The notes under the pieces were generated by a model. The model was not told the origin of the DNA. It saw only the letters and a program-made list of their open reading frames with translations, and searched no databases. Shown here one piece after another: positions 60,252-64,000 of a stretch of DNA of 64,000 nucleotides. The translations under genes and the position numbers were made by a program. Source of the stretch: Nonomuraea guangzhouensis (lineage in GTDB: Bacteria; Actinomycetota; Actinomycetes; Streptosporangiales; Streptosporangiaceae); contig NZ_JAHKRM010000026.1 in assembly GCF_019396345.1 (NCBI RefSeq), forward strand, positions 124,001-188,000, in the 5' to 3' direction. Every line of letters starts with the position of its first letter. Positions within the stretch are counted from its first letter, which is position 1.

Positions 60252-62165
60252 TCACCACGGGGCCGCCACTTGGCTATCCGCCTCCAAGCCGAACCGCAGT
60301 AGATCAGACCATCGACCATCCACGTCTAGTCGCACGCGATTCTCGGCCAGGTTTTGTAGTGCGGTGGTGTCGCCGGTGTCGGCGGCGGCGTGGGCCAGCT
60401 GCTCGGCCTCCTGCGGGTCCCCGGCTCGCTCGCGTATCGAGGCCAGTTCCCGTAGCGCGGCGGTGTCGCCGGCGTCGGCGGCGGCGCGATACACCCGCTC
60501 GGCCCCCTCCAGGTCCCCGGCCCGCTCTCGCATCGAGGCCAGGATGCGCAGCGCGGCGGTGTCGCCAGCATCGGCGGGACGCCGCCAGAGGTTGAAGGCG
60601 TGGCGGTAGCGACCCCGGGCATAGGCGGCGCGGGCAAGAGCGGCGTGGTCGGTGGGAGTGGCAGCATGCCACGTGGCGGCATCCCAAAACTCGGACGGTG
60701 GGCACATCAGGCGGCGGGTGCGGGCGCCGTGTTGTTCCAGGTAGTCCGCCAGCCGGTAGGACGGTTCTTCGCCCTCCGGCCGGGTGTTGCCGGCGCCGGA
60801 GCGGTGCCGAATTCGAGTCAAGGGGGGCAGGGCTCCCCGGCAGGGCCGAGGGTCGGTCAGGTAGGCAAAGGCCTGTTCCAACCAGTCATCGCCCAGCAGG
60901 TCCCACTGGTCCTCGCTCAGGTATCCGATGGCGGCCTGCTCCAGCAGCAATCGGGGCAGCGCCACCCGGTGGCCGAGCCGTCGGGCGTCCATGGCGGCGT
61001 GCAGCACGGCCCGGGCTTCGGCGGTGGCGTTCTGGTAGCGCTCGATCAGTGCCGGGCCGCCGGCCAGGTACTGGGTCAACGCCCCGGCGCGGGCTTGCCG
61101 CAGTGCTTCAGCCCATCGGGGGTCCCTGCCCGCGCCGGCCATGCGGGCGATCGTTTCCAGTTCCGGGCCGGTGAAGGCCTCCGGGACCCGTAGCTCGGCA
61201 CCTTTGAGTAACTCCCGGGCCTGGGCGTACGGATCCGGCTGGCCGGGGTCCGGGACAGCCGACAGGATCGCGGCGTACTCGGGCCACAGGGTGCCCACCA
61301 CCAGGACCGGCCCTCGCTCGGGGGAGCGGAGCAGGTCGCGCAGCCCGGCAGCTACCTGCTCACCGGTGTCATCGGCGGTGAGCAGATAGTGCTGGGTCTC
61401 ATTCAGCCAGATCACCGTGTGCGGGCCGACCTGCCGCAGGTCGGCGAGGGCGGCCTGAGGGCGGCCCGGGTCGATCGGATGCCACAACCGCCACGGCTCC
61501 TGAAGCCCGCGCACCGCCTCCCACAGGGCGCGGGTCTTCCCGGTAGAGGACCCGCCGACCAACACCACGACCCGGCTTGCCACGCCCCGGGCCGCAGCTA
61601 CGATTCCGGCGAGCACCTCATCGTGCGCTCGAGGCAGGTAGGCGGGCAGCACGCCGAGCCCGGCGGCTGCGGCGCCGGCGTCGATCGCCGGATGCACCTC
61701 CAGCGCGATCGGGTCCACCTGTGCCAGCGGCCGTCCCAGCCGCTGCGCCTCAGCCGCCGCGTGACCGGGCAGCGGACCCTCACCGCTGAAGGGTGCGCGG
61801 GTGCGGGGCCGGCCGCCACGACCGGCGCGCCGTGCGCGCTGCGCTCGCGCGCGCTGCGCTTCCCACCAGGGCAGCAGCCGCGCCGGGTGCCCGTTCCGGG
61901 CGGCTTTGCCCTGCAGATAGGACACCAGAAACGCCACGATGCGGGGCGAGGAGGGCACGCTCACCCCGGCCAGCCAGTCACTGAGCGAGGAATCGGTGAC
62001 CTTCATCGGCGGCCGTTGCGCGGCGGCTTGACGGATCAGTTCGGCGTAGGTGGGGCTGCCGGCGTGTTCGTACAGTTCGGCCAGCGCTCGAGAGAACACT
62101 GGCTCGCCGTCTTCGCCCGGTTCAGAGGCGAGGGGTCGCTGCGGCACCGGCGGCTCCTGCAACAC
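60252..62165 (-). CDS. STAND-like P-loop ATPase with N-terminal HTH and C-terminal Sel1/TPR repeats
   Basis: A 637-residue protein. The N-terminal 100 residues are a plain HTH-like domain (SPTYAELIRQAAAQRPPMKV, SLSDWLAGVSVPSSPRIVAF). Walker A is VVVLVGGSSTGKTRALWEAV near residues 200-219 and the Walker B-like acid is in HTVIWLNETQHYL. The C-terminus carries three near-identical repeats of about 35 residues built on AADAGDTAALRELASIRERA. The layout (effector-like head, ATPase switch, repeat sensor) is that of STAND/NLR-type conflict proteins. GTG start at 62165, behind a nested palindrome. Confidence 0.78.
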   Translation of the reverse strand: MLQEPPVPQRPLASEPGEDGEPVFSRALAELYEHAGSPTYAELIRQAAAQRPPMKVTDSSLSDWLAGVSVPSSPRIVAFLVSYLQGKAARNGHPARLLPWWEAQRARAQRARRAGRGGRPRTRAPFSGEGPLPGHAAAEAQRLGRPLAQVDPIALEVHPAIDAGAAAAGLGVLPAYLPRAHDEVLAGIVAAARGVASRVVVLVGGSSTGKTRALWEAVRGLQEPWRLWHPIDPGRPQAALADLRQVGPHTVIWLNETQHYLLTADDTGEQVAAGLRDLLRSPERGPVLVVGTLWPEYAAILSAVPDPGQPDPYAQARELLKGAELRVPEAFTGPELETIARMAGAGRDPRWAEALRQARAGALTQYLAGGPALIERYQNATAEARAVLHAAMDARRLGHRVALPRLLLEQAAIGYLSEDQWDLLGDDWLEQAFAYLTDPRPCRGALPPLTRIRHRSGAGNTRPEGEEPSYRLADYLEQHGARTRRLMCPPSEFWDAATWHAATPTDHAALARAAYARGRYRHAFNLWRRPADAGDTAALRILASMRERAGDLEGAERVYRAAADAGDTAALRELASIRERAGDPQEAEQLAHAAADTGDTTALQNLAENRVRLDVDGRWSDLLRFGLEADSQVAAPW

Positions 62166-62181
62166 GCGATCGTTCGAAAGT

Positions 62182-62217
62182 TTCCGGCGAATGCTCCGGA
62201 CCGGAGCTCTGCCGGAA
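62182..62217. promoter_or_regulatory. Nested palindrome upstream of the STAND-like ATPase
   Basis: Outer arms TTCCGGC (62182-62188) and GCCGGAA (62211-62217) enclose an inner palindrome GCTCCGG-A-CCGGAGC (62193-62207). It begins 17 bases upstream of the start at 62165, so it could be an operator or a leader hairpin. Confidence 0.6.
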
Positions 62218-62358
62218 CATTGCGTCCCCCGACACCGGCCAGCCTAGAAGCTTGCCGCCGTCCAGCGGGCCGATCGCCGGAAACCCGGCCGGATGGGTGC
62301 GATTGCTCCCACATGCCCCGGCCGACCAGCAGGGGCCTAAGCCGCAGGAGTAGCGCAC

Positions 62359-62544
62359 ATGGACATCCTCACCGGTCTGCAGTACGGGGCGATGGCGGCG
62401 GGAGGCGGCGGGCTGCTGTATGGGATGACCATCACCACCCTGGCCGCCATCTCCGTCTTCGCCCGCAGCGCCACCCGCCGCCGCGACGCTCGCACCACCC
62501 TCGCCCTGCTGCTACGCCGCCACGCCGACCACGATGCCTCGTAA
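62359..62544 (+). CDS. Small single-span membrane protein
   Basis: A 61-residue protein: MDILTGLQYGAMAAGGGGLL, YGMTITTLAAISVFARSATR, then a basic tail RRRDARTTLALLLRRHADHD. CAGGAG lies upstream of the ATG. Unknown family; divergent from the STAND gene. Confidence 0.65.
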   Translation: MDILTGLQYGAMAAGGGGLLYGMTITTLAAISVFARSATRRRDARTTLALLLRRHADHDAS

Positions 62545-62886
62545 CCATGAGCACCTTCGGAACAGCTGTTCTCGTGGATTGACGTCATCACCGCGTCTGC
62601 CGGGTGGTCTGCGCGGTGAGGTGAGGCCCTCATGGTCGCGCCGCAGCGCAGCCACGCGGGCGCGCAGACAGCCGATCTGCTCCCCCAGGTGCTCACGACT
62701 TGCCTCATGCTCCGCCGTGAGCTGCCGCAGCCGGGATTGATCCCACGGTACTCATGCCATTCGCCCCGCGTCTTTGACGCGCCCGCCCTCGCCCTCTCTA
62801 AGCACGTGGGCGAGTCAGCCGCGGCGCTGGTCGTCGGTGAGCACGTCCAGGCGGTCGGCGATCTGTGTCCAGGTGACGTCGGTGAA
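62545..62886 (-). other. Gap with a coiled-coil-coding fragment
   Basis: No complete gene. The minus strand at about 62600-62745 is open for SRLRQLTAEHEASREHLGEQ, IGCLRARVAALRRDHEG, a coiled-coil typical of C-terminal ends of small transposition-linked or DUF6262-like proteins, and at 62819-62886 for DVTWTQIADRLDVLTDDQRR. Neither has a start codon with a ribosome site. They look like stumps of deleted genes. Confidence 0.4.
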
Positions 62887-64000
62887 TCAATCAAAGATCG
62901 TCGACGTGGAGATTTTCGCCTGCTCTTTGATCTGCGAAGAAGTTTTCCCCGTTACGCCGGTCAGGTCCGCGCCGGTCAGGTCCGCGCCGGTCAGGTCCGC
63001 GCCGGTCAGGTCCGCGCCGGAAAGGTCCGCATCAGTCAGGATCGTGCCGGACAGGTCCGTGCTGGACAGGTTCGCGTGGGACAGAATCGTGCCGGAAAGG
63101 TCCGTGTCAGACAGGTTCGCGCCGGACAGGTTCGCGCCGGACAGATATGTGCGGCCGAAAAGACCCATGCTGCGCAGGTGCGCAGTGGTCAGGCCCGCTT
63201 CGCGCAAGTCCGCCTCGCGCAAGTCCGCGCCGATCAGATACGCCCCAGTCAGGTTCGCGTCACGTAGGTCTGCCTTGAACAGGGTCGCACCTCGCATGTC
63301 CGCCTCGAAGAGGGTCACGCCGGACAGATTCGCGTCACGCAGGTCCGCGCGGGACAGGTTTGCTTCGGCCAGGTTTAACCCATGCAAGTCAGCTTTTGCG
63401 AGGTTGAAAGTGTAGGACTGCTCGGGTGGTCCCAAGCTCTTGACGGGCGGGTCCAATCGGCTGATCACGTTCAGAGCGGCGGCCACATCCACCATGGCCT
63501 GCCCTTCAATGCGCTCAGACTTGCTAGGTTGAGCGTGTACGCGTACGTAGGCGATGAGGATCGCGATGATGGTGTTCTTGTCGCGGGCTGAGTCCAGAGT
63601 GAGACGTTGAAGTGCGTAGATGCCCCCGAGCCGGACGTCGATCTTCGAGGATCCGAGCTGCTCTACCGCTTTGGTGTATCGGTCGGTGACTTGACCTTCA
63701 CGAGTCGCATCCAGGGTACGGGTGGACACGTCCAGGGTTCGGGCCGTGTAGACGAGGCCAGCGCCGGTGAAAACCAGGCCGCCGACCACTACGAGTCCGG
63801 TCGCCGCCTGTAGCAACGTGGCCCGTGCGCTGTTGACCGCGTCGATGCGGTCTTTCACGGTGATCCCTTCGCGGTCACGGGCGCTCAACGGACCTCGCTC
63901 GCCCGCCATGTGCCGCGCGACTGGCCCGAGCAGTATCGCCATGACAAGAACACTCACCACGAGGACGGTCACCGTGGTGAGTGTCCACCGCAGCCAGTCC
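62887..64000 (-). CDS. Pentapeptide-repeat membrane protein, truncated by the window edge
   Basis: At least 361 residues. The N-terminal part has transmembrane segments VLVVSVLVMAILLGPVARHM and LLQAATGLVVVGGLVFTGAG, then a cytosolic helix VTDRYTKAVEQLGSSKIDVR followed by GGIYALQRLT. From about residue 190 to the end are over 25 pentapeptide repeats A(D/N)L(S/T/R)(G/E/D). The frame stays open through base 64000 (TLTTV... upstream), so the true start is outside the window; a GTG at 63972 is not convincing. Confidence 0.88.
   Translation of the reverse strand, partial: DWLRWTLTTVTVLVVSVLVMAILLGPVARHMAGERGPLSARDREGITVKDRIDAVNSARATLLQAATGLVVVGGLVFTGAGLVYTARTLDVSTRTLDATREGQVTDRYTKAVEQLGSSKIDVRLGGIYALQRLTLDSARDKNTIIAILIAYVRVHAQPSKSERIEGQAMVDVAAALNVISRLDPPVKSLGPPEQSYTFNLAKADLHGLNLAEANLSRADLRDANLSGVTLFEADMRGATLFKADLRDANLTGAYLIGADLREADLREAGLTTAHLRSMGLFGRTYLSGANLSGANLSDTDLSGTILSHANLSSTDLSGTILTDADLSGADLTGADLTGADLTGADLTGVTGKTSSQIKEQAKISTSTIFD
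62956..63015 (-). repeat. Four perfect 15-bp tandem repeats inside the pentapeptide gene
   Basis: GCCGGTCAGGTCCGC occurs four times exactly, then once more (63016-63030) with two changes. On the coding strand each unit is one ADLTG pentapeptide. Exact identity at synonymous sites implies recent expansion. Confidence 0.9.

Noticed and set aside
62956..63030. Regular 15-bp repeats considered as a CRISPR array
   Set aside because: There are no spacers; the repeats are contiguous and encode pentapeptides.

Overview
The window is high-GC actinobacterial DNA. The GTG starts, leaderless promoters, SigE-type sigma factor with a CU044_5270 partner, XRE/HATPase pair, group A flavin monooxygenases and LAL-type LuxR regulator fit Streptosporangiaceae such as Nonomuraea. 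The genus is an inference from gene style and was not searched.

0.2-9.1 kb holds a class III aminotransferase with alanine dehydrogenase, a Sel1-repeat protein, a TauE/UreH-like membrane protein with a cupredoxin-like tail, a SHOCT protein, a methyltransferase, an HTH/Clp-N pair, and a divergent flavin monooxygenase carrying in-frame tandem repeat expansions. 9.2-14.6 kb has two oxidoreductase/regulator pairs (HxlR, MarR). Between them a hypothetical gene with a C-terminal amyloid-signalling-like motif lies between two remnants of an IS630 transposase. 14.7-16.4 kb is a foreign-looking gene with a HEPN RNase motif. 16.7-26.9 kb has more regulator/enzyme pairs (Lrp/monooxygenase, MBL-MarR-SRPBCC operon, TetR/monooxygenase), a Uma2 nuclease, a decayed CBM2/FN3 protein, a small secreted protein, a Tat-exported tachylectin-like propeller and an SDR.

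27.0-34.5 kb contains a sigma factor with its CU044_5270 partner, IS701-family remnants on both sides of a DUF4097 lipoprotein and a secreted lipase, an XRE/ATP-binding/small-protein cluster, and a small membrane protein whose tail is duplicated 8 kb away. 34.9-43.9 kb is mostly core-like: a NarL two-component system with a 17-codon mini-ORF in its junction, gamma-glutamyltransferase, a Baeyer-Villiger-type monooxygenase, SURF1, DUF3817, a tandem pseudokinase and an arylamine N-acetyltransferase. 44-48 kb holds an OmpR regulator and a histidine kinase fused to a DUF4153/4173-type membrane domain. 48-53.2 kb is a probable D-amino-acid or imine-handling operon: D-aminoacylase, CYTH protein, D-threonine-aldolase-like PLP enzyme, RidA and an unknown protein. 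53.2-57.9 kb holds TetR, LysE, a 911-residue LuxR regulator and a CheY-like receiver.

From the tRNA-Arg(CCG) at 58.0 kb to the window end the content turns accessory: a frameshifted HTH gene, a possible PD-(D/E)XK protein, a STAND-like ATPase behind a nested palindrome, a small membrane protein and a pentapeptide-repeat protein that runs off the edge. Divergent regulator/enzyme pairs with palindromes between them recur throughout, and four copies of one GC-rich hairpin repeat mark intergenic regions. All calls come from reading the sequence; no database search was possible.
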